Source of the DNA: Alteromonas sp. KUL49
GTDB taxonomy: Bacteria; Pseudomonadota; Gammaproteobacteria; Enterobacterales; Alteromonadaceae
Length of the DNA: 46,886 nt
NCBI RefSeq assembly: GCF_006538345.1
Contig: NZ_BJKL01000017.1
Span: forward strand, 1 to 46,886
Direction: 5' to 3'
Position 1 is the first letter of the stretch. Each line of letters begins with the position of its first letter. The notes under the pieces are model-generated. The model worked only from the letters and a program-made list of their open reading frames with translations. It made no database searches and was not told the origin of the DNA. Shown piece after piece: positions 1 to 8,342 of this stretch. Both the position numbers and the translations under genes were made by a program.

Positions 1-141
1 ACGTTACTCAAACGATTGAATTGATATCAGATTTTCCTTGTTGTTATAGCAAGAAAGACTTAACACGCGCTTGAGCGTACTGTGAGTCCTCCTTGCGCAA
101 AAGTCGAGATGCTACGCATAACGATTTTGCACGAAAAGTTT
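1..141 (+). other. 23S-5S rRNA internal transcribed spacer
   Basis: This stretch lies immediately upstream of the 5S rRNA and has no coding character. Its position suggests that it is the spacer between the 23S and 5S genes of an rRNA operon, whose earlier genes lie outside the window. I could not find the conserved 23S 3' end here, so the 23S boundary is probably at or before base 1. The assignment is inferred from position only. Confidence 0.6.
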
Positions 142-262
142 TTCCTGGCAGCCATAGCGATACGGTACCACCTGACTCCATTCCGAACTCAGAAGTGAAA
201 CGTATTAGCGCCGATGGTAGTGTGGGGCTTCCCCATGTGAGAGTAGGACACTGCCAGGTCCC
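142..262 (+). rRNA. rrf: 5S ribosomal RNA
   Basis: The sequence matches the well-conserved gammaproteobacterial 5S rRNA from end to end. It has the 5' strand CCTGGCAGCCATAGCG, the central CCGAACTCAGAAGTGAAACG block, the GCGCCGATGGTAGTGTGGGG arm and the closing CTGCCAGG, which pairs with the 5' end. Length is about 120 bases, as expected. It is the last gene of an rRNA operon entering from the left and is followed by a terminator. The exact ends may be off by one or two bases. Confidence 0.97.
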
Positions 263-272
263 TATTAAAGAA

Positions 273-297
273 ACCCGCCCTATGGCGGGTTTTTTGC
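273..297 (+). terminator. Rho-independent terminator of the rRNA operon
   Basis: An AAACCCGCC stem, a short loop and GGCGGGTTT are followed by a run of T. It sits about 10 bases after the 5S rRNA and just before the convergent dnaE2 stop codon, so it may also stop transcription from the other side. Confidence 0.93.
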
Positions 298-306
298 TTT
301 CTGCGT

Positions 307-3300
307 TTAATGAAAATCTCTCGATTTTATGTGTAGCTCACTAAGCCATTGAGTTCTATCAATCAATTTACCAGCAATGATATGTGTTACTCCTTCAGGC
401 GATCGTTCCAAGATACCATTAACTTGTAGTATTTTTGCTTTCAGAAAGGCTTGCTGTTGATGGCGGGCTGTTGCTTGCCATACCACAACGTTGATATTAC
501 CCGTGTGATCTTCAAGGGTTAAAAAAGTAACGCCTGCGGCGGTACCTGGTGATTGACGACCTGATACTACTCCCATGACTTTGATTAACGATTGATTGTC
601 TAACAATGAAAGGGAATTAGCCGTTTTTATACCTTTTAAAGTACGTTCTTTATGTATGAGTGCTATGGGGTGCTCATTAACTGACAGTGATGTAGAAGCG
701 TAGTCCTCCACCAAGCTTTCTACATTGCTAGGAGCGTTAATATTTCCCTCACAATTTTGCTCATCATCGGAAAAAAGGGGCAATGAAGTTTGTGTATCCA
801 TTATCTTCCAACGAGTTTCATACCTGTTACCGGATATACGCCTAAAAGCATCAGCGCTGGCGAGTGCTTGCATATCGTCATTGCGAATATGCAAAGGGGC
901 AAGCGCACTGAGTGTCGTGTAGCCATCTAGCGGGCGAGCTTTTACAAGCTGCTTTGCACCGTCTTCGGATAGCCCCTTTATCTGTTTAAGTCCTAGCTGT
1001 ATGCCTTTTTGCGAATTTGCTTCAAATACACTGTGCTCATAATCAGAACGATTAATGCAAGGGGCAATTACTTCAATATTGTGGCGCTGGGCATCTTGTA
1101 CTAGTTGGGCTGATGAATAAAAGCCCATAGGTAAGCTATTGAGTAAAGCTACGTAAAACTCCACAGGAAAGTAAAACTTTAACCAGCAAGAAACATAAGC
1201 TAAAACAGCAAAAGATGCCGAGTGGGATTCAGGAAAGCCATAGCCGCCAAACCCTTTGATTTGTTCGAATACATTATTCGCGAAGACCTCATCGTAACCT
1301 CTCTCGAGCATGCCATTGATGAGCTTTTCTTTAAATTCAAATATGCGCCCGTTCTTTTTCCAGCTAGCCATTGCCCTGCGTAATTGATCAGCTTCTCCTC
1401 CACTAAAGCCTGCGGCCACCATCGCAAGCTGTATTACTTGCTCTTGGAATATAGGTACACCCATGGTGCGTGATAACACCCCTTCAACTTCAGGGGACGG
1501 ATATTCAATAGTGTCTTTGCCATGGCGACGCAGTAAGTAGGGATGTACCATATCCCCTTGAATTGGTCCTGGTCTTACTATGGCAATTTGCACCACTAGG
1601 TCGTAATAACACCTTGGTTTAAGCCGGGGTAACATAGACATTTGAGCTCTAGACTCTATTTGAAATACGCCTACAGTGTCGGCTTGGCATATCATGTCGT
1701 AGACTTGTTGATCGTCGCCAAGCCGAGAAATAAAGGGAATATCTAAGGTGACGGGAAATTGTTTATTGATAAGGTCGAAGGTTCGGCGAATAGCACTCAA
1801 CATACCCAGCGCTAATATGTCTACTTTAAGTAAACCCAATGACTCAAGATCGTCTTTGTCCCACTGAATGATGGTTCTTGCTTCCATCGCCGCATTTTCC
1901 ACAGGTACTAGGTTATAGAGTGGTCCTGCACTGATTACAAAACCACCTACGTGTTGTGATAGGTGACGAGGTGTGCCTAGCAACTGCTCTGTAATGCTAA
2001 TGAGCTGCTGAACCTTTTGGCTATGGGTATCTAAACCTAAGTTGGCGAGTTGTGCTTTCCATGGAATGACGCTGTCACGACGATTGATTTGCTTAATCAC
2101 AAACTCAAGTTGCGATGTGCTAAATCCAAGGGCTTTGCCTGTATCTTTAAATGCCGACTTAAAGCGGTAGCTGATCACGGTAGCTGCAATCGCCGTGCGT
2201 TCGCGTCCATACTTTTGATAAACGTATTGAATGACTTCTTCTCGACGTTGATGTTCAAAATCCACATCGATATCTGGCGGTTCGTTACGCTCTTTCGAGA
2301 TGAAGCGTTCGAAAAGTACATTCACTTGCTCTGGGTCTACGGCAGTAATTTCGAGGCAATAACACACTACAGAGTTCGCCGCTGAGCCCCGGCCTTGGTA
2401 TAAAATTTTTTCTCGCTGAGCAAATTGTACGATGTCAAAAATGGTGAGAAAGAAATACTCGTATTCTTGCTCTTTAATCAGCACGAGCTCTTTTTCAATA
2501 ATGTCTCTGATGGGCTGTGTAATACCCTGCGGAAACCGTTTTTTTATCCCTTCCTCTACACATTTCCTCAAGTAACTTGTAGGTGTTTCACCTTTGGGGA
2601 TCAGCTCAGAGGGATATTGATACCGCAGCGCATCAAGATTAAAACTACATGTTTGAGCAAATTTTTGCGTATTCGCTAGCCATTGAGACGGGTACAGTTT
2701 TTTGAGTTTCGCTATGGGACGAAGGCTGCGCTCTGCATTACTCAAGGCATCTTTACCGAGCTTATCTACTTGAGTATGTACTCTTGTTGCATGCACAACG
2801 TGCTGTATTGGTAGTCGGTCTGTGTGGTGCATAAGCACACCCGTACACGCAATAACAGGAAAGTCATATTGCTCATGCAGTGATTTGTAGGTAGCGAAAC
2901 GCAAATGATCTTTACCATCAAGCAGTCGCTGAGCGCCGATGTAAGGGGTTATTGTGCTGTGTTCGTTAAACCAGTTGGCCCAGTGGTTGTCATGAGTAGG
3001 TTCCCTTGTGGGAATCCAAATAATCTGACAGTGTTTAATGGTACGTATGTCCCACAAAGACAACTGATATTCACCTTTTTCTGAGCGACGCCTCGCATTG
3101 GTGATAATACGGCAGAGTTCACTATAAGCCGTTTGAGTAGGGCAAATTAAAACAAAAGATAATGTGTCATCGAACTGAAAGTAGCTACCAACGATAAGTT
3201 TTATAGGCAGTCGCTGTAGTGATATTTCTGAGTGTGCTCTCACTACTCCGGCTACCGAGCATTCATCGGTAATAGCAATGGCTGAGTAGCCGAGGAATGA

Positions 3301-3381
3301 TGCTGTGGTAACCAGTTCTGCTGGGGACGAAGCGCCCGTTAAAAAACTAAAATGACTCTGACAATACAATTCGGCATACAT
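307..3381 (-). CDS. dnaE2: Error-prone DNA polymerase DnaE2 (ImuC)
   Basis: Catalytic subunit of the SOS-induced translesion synthesis complex, a C-family polymerase working with ImuA and ImuB. The N-terminal PHP-like region covers roughly residues 1-200. The polymerase core has GRGSAANS near residue 330 and the catalytic PDIDVDF motif near 369-375. A C-terminal OB-fold (NINVVVW) follows. QTSLPLF near residues 864-870 resembles a beta-clamp binding motif. The open frame extends nine codons upstream, but the ATG at 3381 is preferred: it overlaps the imuB stop codon as TAATG and gives 1024 residues, the usual DnaE2 length and N-terminus (MYAELYCQSHFSFL). It is the third gene of the imuA-imuB-dnaE2 operon and ends convergently against the 5S terminator. 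Confidence 0.96.
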   Translation of the reverse strand: MYAELYCQSHFSFLTGASSPAELVTTASFLGYSAIAITDECSVAGVVRAHSEISLQRLPIKLIVGSYFQFDDTLSFVLICPTQTAYSELCRIITNARRRSEKGEYQLSLWDIRTIKHCQIIWIPTREPTHDNHWANWFNEHSTITPYIGAQRLLDGKDHLRFATYKSLHEQYDFPVIACTGVLMHHTDRLPIQHVVHATRVHTQVDKLGKDALSNAERSLRPIAKLKKLYPSQWLANTQKFAQTCSFNLDALRYQYPSELIPKGETPTSYLRKCVEEGIKKRFPQGITQPIRDIIEKELVLIKEQEYEYFFLTIFDIVQFAQREKILYQGRGSAANSVVCYCLEITAVDPEQVNVLFERFISKERNEPPDIDVDFEHQRREEVIQYVYQKYGRERTAIAATVISYRFKSAFKDTGKALGFSTSQLEFVIKQINRRDSVIPWKAQLANLGLDTHSQKVQQLISITEQLLGTPRHLSQHVGGFVISAGPLYNLVPVENAAMEARTIIQWDKDDLESLGLLKVDILALGMLSAIRRTFDLINKQFPVTLDIPFISRLGDDQQVYDMICQADTVGVFQIESRAQMSMLPRLKPRCYYDLVVQIAIVRPGPIQGDMVHPYLLRRHGKDTIEYPSPEVEGVLSRTMGVPIFQEQVIQLAMVAAGFSGGEADQLRRAMASWKKNGRIFEFKEKLINGMLERGYDEVFANNVFEQIKGFGGYGFPESHSASFAVLAYVSCWLKFYFPVEFYVALLNSLPMGFYSSAQLVQDAQRHNIEVIAPCINRSDYEHSVFEANSQKGIQLGLKQIKGLSEDGAKQLVKARPLDGYTTLSALAPLHIRNDDMQALASADAFRRISGNRYETRWKIMDTQTSLPLFSDDEQNCEGNINAPSNVESLVEDYASTSLSVNEHPIALIHKERTLKGIKTANSLSLLDNQSLIKVMGVVSGRQSPGTAAGVTFLTLEDHTGNINVVVWQATARHQQQAFLKAKILQVNGILERSPEGVTHIIAGKLIDRTQWLSELHIKSRDFH

Positions 3382-4781
3382 TAGCTGTACACCCCTTGTG
3401 ACCACCACTGCTCATTGGCATCGCGAAATACCAGTAGTCTGTGTTCTTGATGGGTTTCGACAATAAAGTAGTCCCGTTGATAAGTATTGTTGTCCCACCA
3501 TCCTGTATTAATACGAAGCGGACCAAAACAAATACGACTAGGCGTGGTAAGTGGGGTTGGTTTATCAAATAAAAAAGCTGGGCTGTATGCAGCGCTTTGT
3601 TCAGACACTGAAGTGACTGATTGGTGTGATGTCATCTTCTCAATACGATGATCATTACCCATTAATACCCTAGTATTTCCTTCATCACCAAGCTTGGCAT
3701 ATAAGCGTCCTAAAAGCTGCTTTTGAGCAAGTAAAGAAAAGCGTTGAGAGAAAAAGTCATCATCTTCAGGCGATACATCGTCGAAGCTATCACAAGTAAG
3801 GTGTATCGATATTGCAGGCTCGGGTAGCTGCTTTGATGATAAAGCGAGCTCTACTAAGAGTTGCCAATCCATAACCTTTACCATGGTGTGAGCAGCACTC
3901 ACACCAAGATCCAAGTTGTCAGATTCTCGAAACCCTATGGTGAAGTGAATCGATGAAGTGAGTAGGTTTCTCGCCCTCAAATAATGTTCCAAACGGGTTA
4001 ACAGAGATTTGATGTAAGGGAGTAAATGCTGCGCGTTTTCTGCTTCGAAAGGCAACGTAATATGTGAAGCAAAGGTTTCTTTAGGTCGAAACAAAGTAAC
4101 TGTGGGGAAAGTCTCTCCTCTTAAGGCGGTTAAGTACCTTATTACATCATTGTGAAAACGCTGCCCAATGGCTTGTACAGGCATAGCCAATAATGGCCCT
4201 ACTGCACTAATACCTACTCGATTGAGCGCTGAGCGCGTTTTATCACTTAATTCACACAGGTTTAAATCACAATTTTGTAGCGCTGATTTTACTTGTTGGT
4301 GTGTGGTGTAGAACCGGTTGTTTTTGTGTTTGGCGAGTACTTTTGCAGCTTCTATACCCCATGCCACACCAAAATCTCGACTGATATTCGCTTGCGTGAA
4401 TTCATGAGTTAATGCATGCCACAGTACCGGATAACTACCATAGTATTGCAATAAATTGTCGAGGCGAACGGCAATACCAGTGGGAGGTAGAATAACAACA
4501 TCGGAGGCTACTTGATAAATGTTATGAGCCAGCGCATTGAGTGCTGAAAGCTCTGTATCAGCACAGTAATCGATAATTGTGATATCAGGGCAAAGTGAGG
4601 CTGCTTGGGCGAGCCCCATATTAATATCAAGCCCGCTTTTTAATGCCGCGCTATCGCACTGAACAATACAGTTCTGCTGAGGGTTGTAAACCACAGTAGG
4701 TAAATTCGTACTTACTTGCTGAGTACTCTGCGAGTGCACATCTAAGGTAAGTTGATAACAATGAAAGTAAGCCCACCACAT
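3381..4781 (-). CDS. imuB: ImuB, Y-family DNA polymerase-like protein of the mutasome
   Basis: A 466-residue protein of the DinB/UmuC superfamily, which in this cassette bridges DnaE2, ImuA and the sliding clamp rather than acting as a polymerase. The N-terminus (MWWAYFHCYQLTLDV) follows the ImuB pattern and lacks the DxD-type metal-binding start of active Y-family enzymes, in line with the family's loss of catalysis. The middle contains the little-finger-like region (RLEHYLRARNLL). It starts two bases after the imuA stop codon and its own stop overlaps the dnaE2 start by one base, so the three genes are translationally coupled. I did not find a clear QxxLxLF clamp motif in it. Confidence 0.93.
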   Translation of the reverse strand: MWWAYFHCYQLTLDVHSQSTQQVSTNLPTVVYNPQQNCIVQCDSAALKSGLDINMGLAQAASLCPDITIIDYCADTELSALNALAHNIYQVASDVVILPPTGIAVRLDNLLQYYGSYPVLWHALTHEFTQANISRDFGVAWGIEAAKVLAKHKNNRFYTTHQQVKSALQNCDLNLCELSDKTRSALNRVGISAVGPLLAMPVQAIGQRFHNDVIRYLTALRGETFPTVTLFRPKETFASHITLPFEAENAQHLLPYIKSLLTRLEHYLRARNLLTSSIHFTIGFRESDNLDLGVSAAHTMVKVMDWQLLVELALSSKQLPEPAISIHLTCDSFDDVSPEDDDFFSQRFSLLAQKQLLGRLYAKLGDEGNTRVLMGNDHRIEKMTSHQSVTSVSEQSAAYSPAFLFDKPTPLTTPSRICFGPLRINTGWWDNNTYQRDYFIVETHQEHRLLVFRDANEQWWSQGVYS

Positions 4782-4783
4782 AT

Positions 4784-5467
4784 TTAGCTCACTATATGGT
4801 GTTGTTCCTCTGGTACATATCGATACGTGCGCATTGCATATTGAATGCTGGAGTTATCAGGTGTCCAGTGACGAGGAAATTTCACATTATTCACGGGCCA
4901 ACCATGGCGTTGTTTACGAATAGATATATTGAGAAGACTATCTTTCATGGAGAGCGATAGATCTACGTTAATGGGGAGCGGTGTTGATTGCTGTTCTGGC
5001 GTAAATAAAATACACAGTGTATCACTCTGTGTTGCAGCGACCTGAAGCCGGCGGGCTTGTTTATAAGACAGTGTGTTTTGCCATAAATACACACAATGAC
5101 ATGCCGTACTTTTTAAGCATTGTTCTGCCGCCCATAAAGCATCATTGTCACAACTAGGTGTTACCACGTGTATCTTATCGAGTTCATAACCTTGTGCTAA
5201 TAACCAGTCAGCTTGTAGTTGTGCGGGCGGTTTAATGAACACACAGAGTTTCTGTGATTTTTGACGGGTAAGCAGTTCGCTAAAAAGGGAGAGTTCACCA
5301 ATACCTGTGGCCGAAGCAATACGAATTACTCCTGCAGCAGGTACACCGCCATTAAGCGCATTATCAAGCGCTGGAATACCAAATGACAGGCGCGCATTAT
5401 CAGCGGGCTGTTGCTTGCCTCGCCAAATATGAGGGTTGTTGTCAAAGAGAGATAATGGCTTTTTCAT
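4784..5467 (-). CDS. imuA: ImuA, RecA-like SOS mutagenesis protein
   Basis: A 227-residue RecA/SulA-related protein, first gene of the imuA-imuB-dnaE2 cassette. The family signature is visible: LSFGIPALDNALNGGVPAAGVIRI followed by GIGELSLFSELL, the region corresponding to a degenerate Walker A segment. ImuA assists DnaE2/ImuB-dependent translesion synthesis. The ATG at 5467 lies two bases from the end of a 38-base LexA palindrome, and no Shine-Dalgarno sequence is visible between them. Translation may therefore start on a very short leader. Regulation by LexA is strongly indicated. Confidence 0.9.
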   Translation of the reverse strand: MKKPLSLFDNNPHIWRGKQQPADNARLSFGIPALDNALNGGVPAAGVIRIASATGIGELSLFSELLTRQKSQKLCVFIKPPAQLQADWLLAQGYELDKIHVVTPSCDNDALWAAEQCLKSTACHCVYLWQNTLSYKQARRLQVAATQSDTLCILFTPEQQSTPLPINVDLSLSMKDSLLNISIRKQRHGWPVNNVKFPRHWTPDNSSIQYAMRTYRYVPEEQHHIVS

Positions 5468-5468
5468 A

Positions 5469-5506
5469 ACACTATAATACTGTATGTATGTACAGTATTA
5501 TAGTGT
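5469..5506. promoter_or_regulatory. LexA (SOS) operator of the imuA-imuB-dnaE2 operon
   Basis: The core TACTGTATGTATGTACAGTA at 5478-5497 fits the gammaproteobacterial LexA consensus CTGT-N8-ACAG exactly. Outside the core the symmetry continues: bases 5469-5484 and 5491-5506 are perfect 16-base inverted arms around a six-base centre. The site covers the -10 element of the imuA promoter and ends two bases from the imuA start codon. Confidence 0.95.
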
Positions 5507-5524
5507 AGTTGTAGTGCTTTTCAA
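5497..5524 (-). promoter_or_regulatory. Sigma-70 promoter of imuA
   Basis: On the minus strand TTGAAA (5519-5524) and a perfect TATAAT (5497-5502) are separated by 16 bases. The -10 element lies inside the LexA palindrome, so repressor binding would block RNA polymerase. The -35 element overlaps the stop codon of the upstream membrane protein gene (TTGA). Predicted transcript leader is only about 20-25 bases. Confidence 0.8.
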
Positions 5525-6066
5525 GTCAGCTGCGTGAGAGCTAGCATATTAACTTTCTTGGGGAGCTTTCTCTTCACTGCCTTCTTTTTGGTTTTACCAC
5601 CGAGTGACGCAGTAACTAACTGACATGCCGCAATAAAGCCTTCTGCGCTATTCTTTGACCAAGCAAGGCGAACACTGCTAGGCATGTCTTTCATAATGTT
5701 TTTGATTTCTTCAAGGCCAATTTCTTCAGAGCGCAATTCATGATTTAGGGCTTCTTCTAATGTTGCACCTTTTTCACAGCAGTACATAATAATCGCGGAG
5801 AAATGCTGTAGTAATGTGCTTAGTACTGTGTACTGCTGCTGACTAATGAGACGACGTTGCTGTGCTTTCTCAATGCGTACTGCCAGTACTTTTTCAAGTG
5901 ACTCTGTCACCATCACAAGGTTGCGATAAGCGTGATTCACCTGATTTGATGACTGTTTAGCGGAGCTTCGACTTAATGCAAGTTCCCGTTGTAATGTTTG
6001 CGCTCGTAATACAAAGTAAATCAATAGCAGTACAAGAAGCCCTATAACACCAGCGGCAATGATCAT
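5521..6066 (-). CDS. Single-pass membrane protein with coiled coil, unknown function
   Basis: I do not recognise this 181-residue protein. Residues 2-21 form one hydrophobic segment (IIAAGVIGLLVLLLIYFVLR), followed by a polar, probably coiled-coil region with Q/R/E-rich helices to about residue 80, and a lysine-rich C-terminal tail (KTKKKAVKRKLPKK). The arrangement suggests an inner membrane anchor with a cytoplasmic helical domain. Its ATG overlaps the stop codon of the DUF885 gene (ATGA, 6063-6066), so the two are probably co-transcribed and coupled. Its stop codon overlaps the -35 element of the imuA promoter. Confidence 0.75.
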   Translation of the reverse strand: MIIAAGVIGLLVLLLIYFVLRAQTLQRELALSRSSAKQSSNQVNHAYRNLVMVTESLEKVLAVRIEKAQQRRLISQQQYTVLSTLLQHFSAIIMYCCEKGATLEEALNHELRSEEIGLEEIKNIMKDMPSSVRLAWSKNSAEGFIAACQLVTASLGGKTKKKAVKRKLPKKVNMLALTQLT

Positions 6067-7820
6067 TGTATTTTCCCTTTTTGTTCTTCAATAAACGCAT
6101 CAATATGCTGTTCTAAAATGAATAGAGGCACCGAGCCATTTTCCAATACGGCACGATGAAATTTGCGTACATCAAAATGTTGGCCAAGAGCTGCTTCTGC
6201 CTTTGCTCTTAACGCTTTAATTTTAATTTCCCCAATTTTGTATGACAGTGCTTGTGCAGGCCATGAAATATAACGGTCGATTTCGGTGTTAACATTGTGC
6301 TCAGAAAGCGCAGTGTTGGTCATCATATATTCGACAGCACGTTCTCTACTCCAGCCCATCATATGCATCCCTGTGTCTACGACTAAACGACAAGCACGCC
6401 ACATTTCATAACTTAAACGACCAAAGTCGTCGTATGGGTCTTCATAAATTCCGGCTTCTATACCTAAAAATTCCGAATACAGTCCCCAGCCTTCACCGAA
6501 AGCTGAGATATACGTGTTTTGACGCACTTTTGGCAGACCTTCTAGCTCAGCGGCTAGTGATATTTGCAAATGATGTCCAGGCACGGCTTCGTGTAAGGTA
6601 AGTGCGGGAATGGCATACAAGGGGCGCTTATCCAGTGCATAGGTATTTACCCAATAGTAACCGGGCTGATCGTCACGACGCGGTGAAATGTAACGGCCAG
6701 TAGTATATTTAGGCGCAATGCTATCGGGTACTGGCGCTACACCATAGGGTGTGCGAGGTAGGTATTCGAACAGTGAGGGGAGTTTGGCATCCATTTGCTT
6801 GGCTACGAAGGATGCTTCCATTAGCAACTCTTCTGCTGTAGTGGCATAAAACTGCGGATCGGTGCGAAGAAAATCTATGAATTCGTTAATATCACCCTCA
6901 AACTCCAGCTTATCCACAATACCTTGCATTTCAGCACGAATACGCGCGACTTCACTGAGCCCGAGTGAATGAATCTCTTCAGGCGTCATATCCGTGGTGG
7001 TGTAGTGCTTAGCTCTATTCGCGTAGTACGCTTTACCTTCGGGCCATAAGCTTGCTGCAATAGGCTCTCTAGCGCTAGGAATATACTCATCAACCATGAA
7101 ATCATAAAAACCTTGATAAGCTGGCAATACGCTATTGTTCATTGCAGCTATAGCAGATTGTGTCAGCGTTGCTTTTTCTTGTTCAGAAAAATAGTCAGGA
7201 TAGCGTTTGAATGGGGCATAAAAACCGCTGGCTTCAATGTTGTCTACAATATACGCGGAAATAGAGTCTTCAAACCCTGTAAGCACTACCTGAGGTTGGG
7301 TATAGCCTTCTGCAATACCTTGCTTCATATAGGTGATTTGCTGGGTAAAATAATCAGGAAGACCATTCAATCTGCGTAAGTAGTTTTCATAATCAGCGAC
7401 GGTTTTAAACGCTGATAAATTGGGGAGCGATGCCATGGCCCCGTGAAAACCATACTCTGAATTAATAGGAACGAGGTGCGAACGAAACTGATAATTCGAT
7501 AGGTAGTTTTCAATACGATACTTTTGCATTAACAACGCAATATGCGCTTGCTTTGATAAGTTATCTACAGCGACGGCGCTCAACGTATCATAATATTTTT
7601 GCCATGCAATGTGTTGTGCCTTTAAGGCTGCTGGACTGATATCGGGTAGGTCACCAGCATAGGTATCTAAGCCTTCGCTAGAGGCTAAGAAAGGAGAAGT
7701 GCTCAGCTCATATTGCCAAATGTCGTTAAGTAATGCGTACAGTTCATCGTCGTTTTTAGGTTGAGCAAATAACGCTGTGCTAACAACAACTAACGCGGTA
7801 AACAGAATGGAGCGAAACAT
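6063..7820 (-). CDS. Secreted DUF885 family protein (putative zinc hydrolase)
   Basis: A 585-residue DUF885 protein, a family of predicted metallopeptidase-like enzymes. The signature HEAVPGHH lies near residues 410-417, followed by GEGWGLYSE, which supplies the likely third metal ligand. The N-terminus (MFRSILFTALVVVSTALFAQP) is a signal peptide, pointing to periplasmic export. The start at 7820 is preferred over an in-frame ATG seven codons upstream because GGAGA lies at proper distance and the signal peptide then begins directly. Its stop overlaps the start of the next minus-strand gene. Substrate unknown. Confidence 0.88.
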   Translation of the reverse strand: MFRSILFTALVVVSTALFAQPKNDDELYALLNDIWQYELSTSPFLASSEGLDTYAGDLPDISPAALKAQHIAWQKYYDTLSAVAVDNLSKQAHIALLMQKYRIENYLSNYQFRSHLVPINSEYGFHGAMASLPNLSAFKTVADYENYLRRLNGLPDYFTQQITYMKQGIAEGYTQPQVVLTGFEDSISAYIVDNIEASGFYAPFKRYPDYFSEQEKATLTQSAIAAMNNSVLPAYQGFYDFMVDEYIPSAREPIAASLWPEGKAYYANRAKHYTTTDMTPEEIHSLGLSEVARIRAEMQGIVDKLEFEGDINEFIDFLRTDPQFYATTAEELLMEASFVAKQMDAKLPSLFEYLPRTPYGVAPVPDSIAPKYTTGRYISPRRDDQPGYYWVNTYALDKRPLYAIPALTLHEAVPGHHLQISLAAELEGLPKVRQNTYISAFGEGWGLYSEFLGIEAGIYEDPYDDFGRLSYEMWRACRLVVDTGMHMMGWSRERAVEYMMTNTALSEHNVNTEIDRYISWPAQALSYKIGEIKIKALRAKAEAALGQHFDVRKFHRAVLENGSVPLFILEQHIDAFIEEQKGKIQ

Positions 7821-7859
7821 AATGGTCTCCGGTAACTTCACGCCGGAAGTCCAGCATGG

Positions 7860-8186
7860 CTACTCTTTATTGGGTGTATAAATTGGATTAGGGAACGCAG
7901 TTACTTTATCAGATAACTTTGTGATTTTGGCAGTTCCTTGCTTTTTCACTGCATCTATCCTGAGGATATTATGCATTGGTATGTAAGTGTTTGTCACATC
8001 GGAAAATTCTGATTTGAGTTTTTCGTGGCTGGGGTCAAGTACTACGCTAGTGTGGGTATCCCAAACGAAGTCGCCAATTTCTACAAAACCAAACAAGCTG
8101 CCTTGTGTGAGTGACTTAACGTATAACTCATAACGCTCGCCGTTACTGATAAATTGAACGCGATACAAAAGCTCATCTTTACTCAT
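7860..8186 (-). CDS. DUF1820 family protein
   Basis: A 108-residue protein matching the DUF1820 pattern seen across gammaproteobacteria: LYRVQFISNGERYELYVKSLTQGSLFGFVEIGDFVW near the N-terminus, a central LDPSHEKLKSEF and IPMHNILRIDAVKKQG. No signal peptide or membrane segment is visible, so it is probably cytoplasmic. It precedes the DUF885 gene by about 40 bases on the same strand. The function of the family is not established. Confidence 0.85.
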   Translation of the reverse strand: MSKDELLYRVQFISNGERYELYVKSLTQGSLFGFVEIGDFVWDTHTSVVLDPSHEKLKSEFSDVTNTYIPMHNILRIDAVKKQGTAKITKLSDKVTAFPNPIYTPNKE

Positions 8187-8342
8187 GGTGTACTCGTACT
8201 ACTGTGAAGTTTCATCATCGAATGGGGCTCGAATTTTACAATGGTCTTGTAAAGCGGGCAATTGTCGAAAATAACGTGAGTTAATTTGCCTTAATTACCC
8301 ACTGGGTTAACATGTGGGCTCTTAAAAGTAGAGCAAAACACA

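Noticed and set aside
93..344. Open frame over the 5S rRNA and its terminator
   Set aside because: It lies on an rRNA gene and encodes no recognisable protein.
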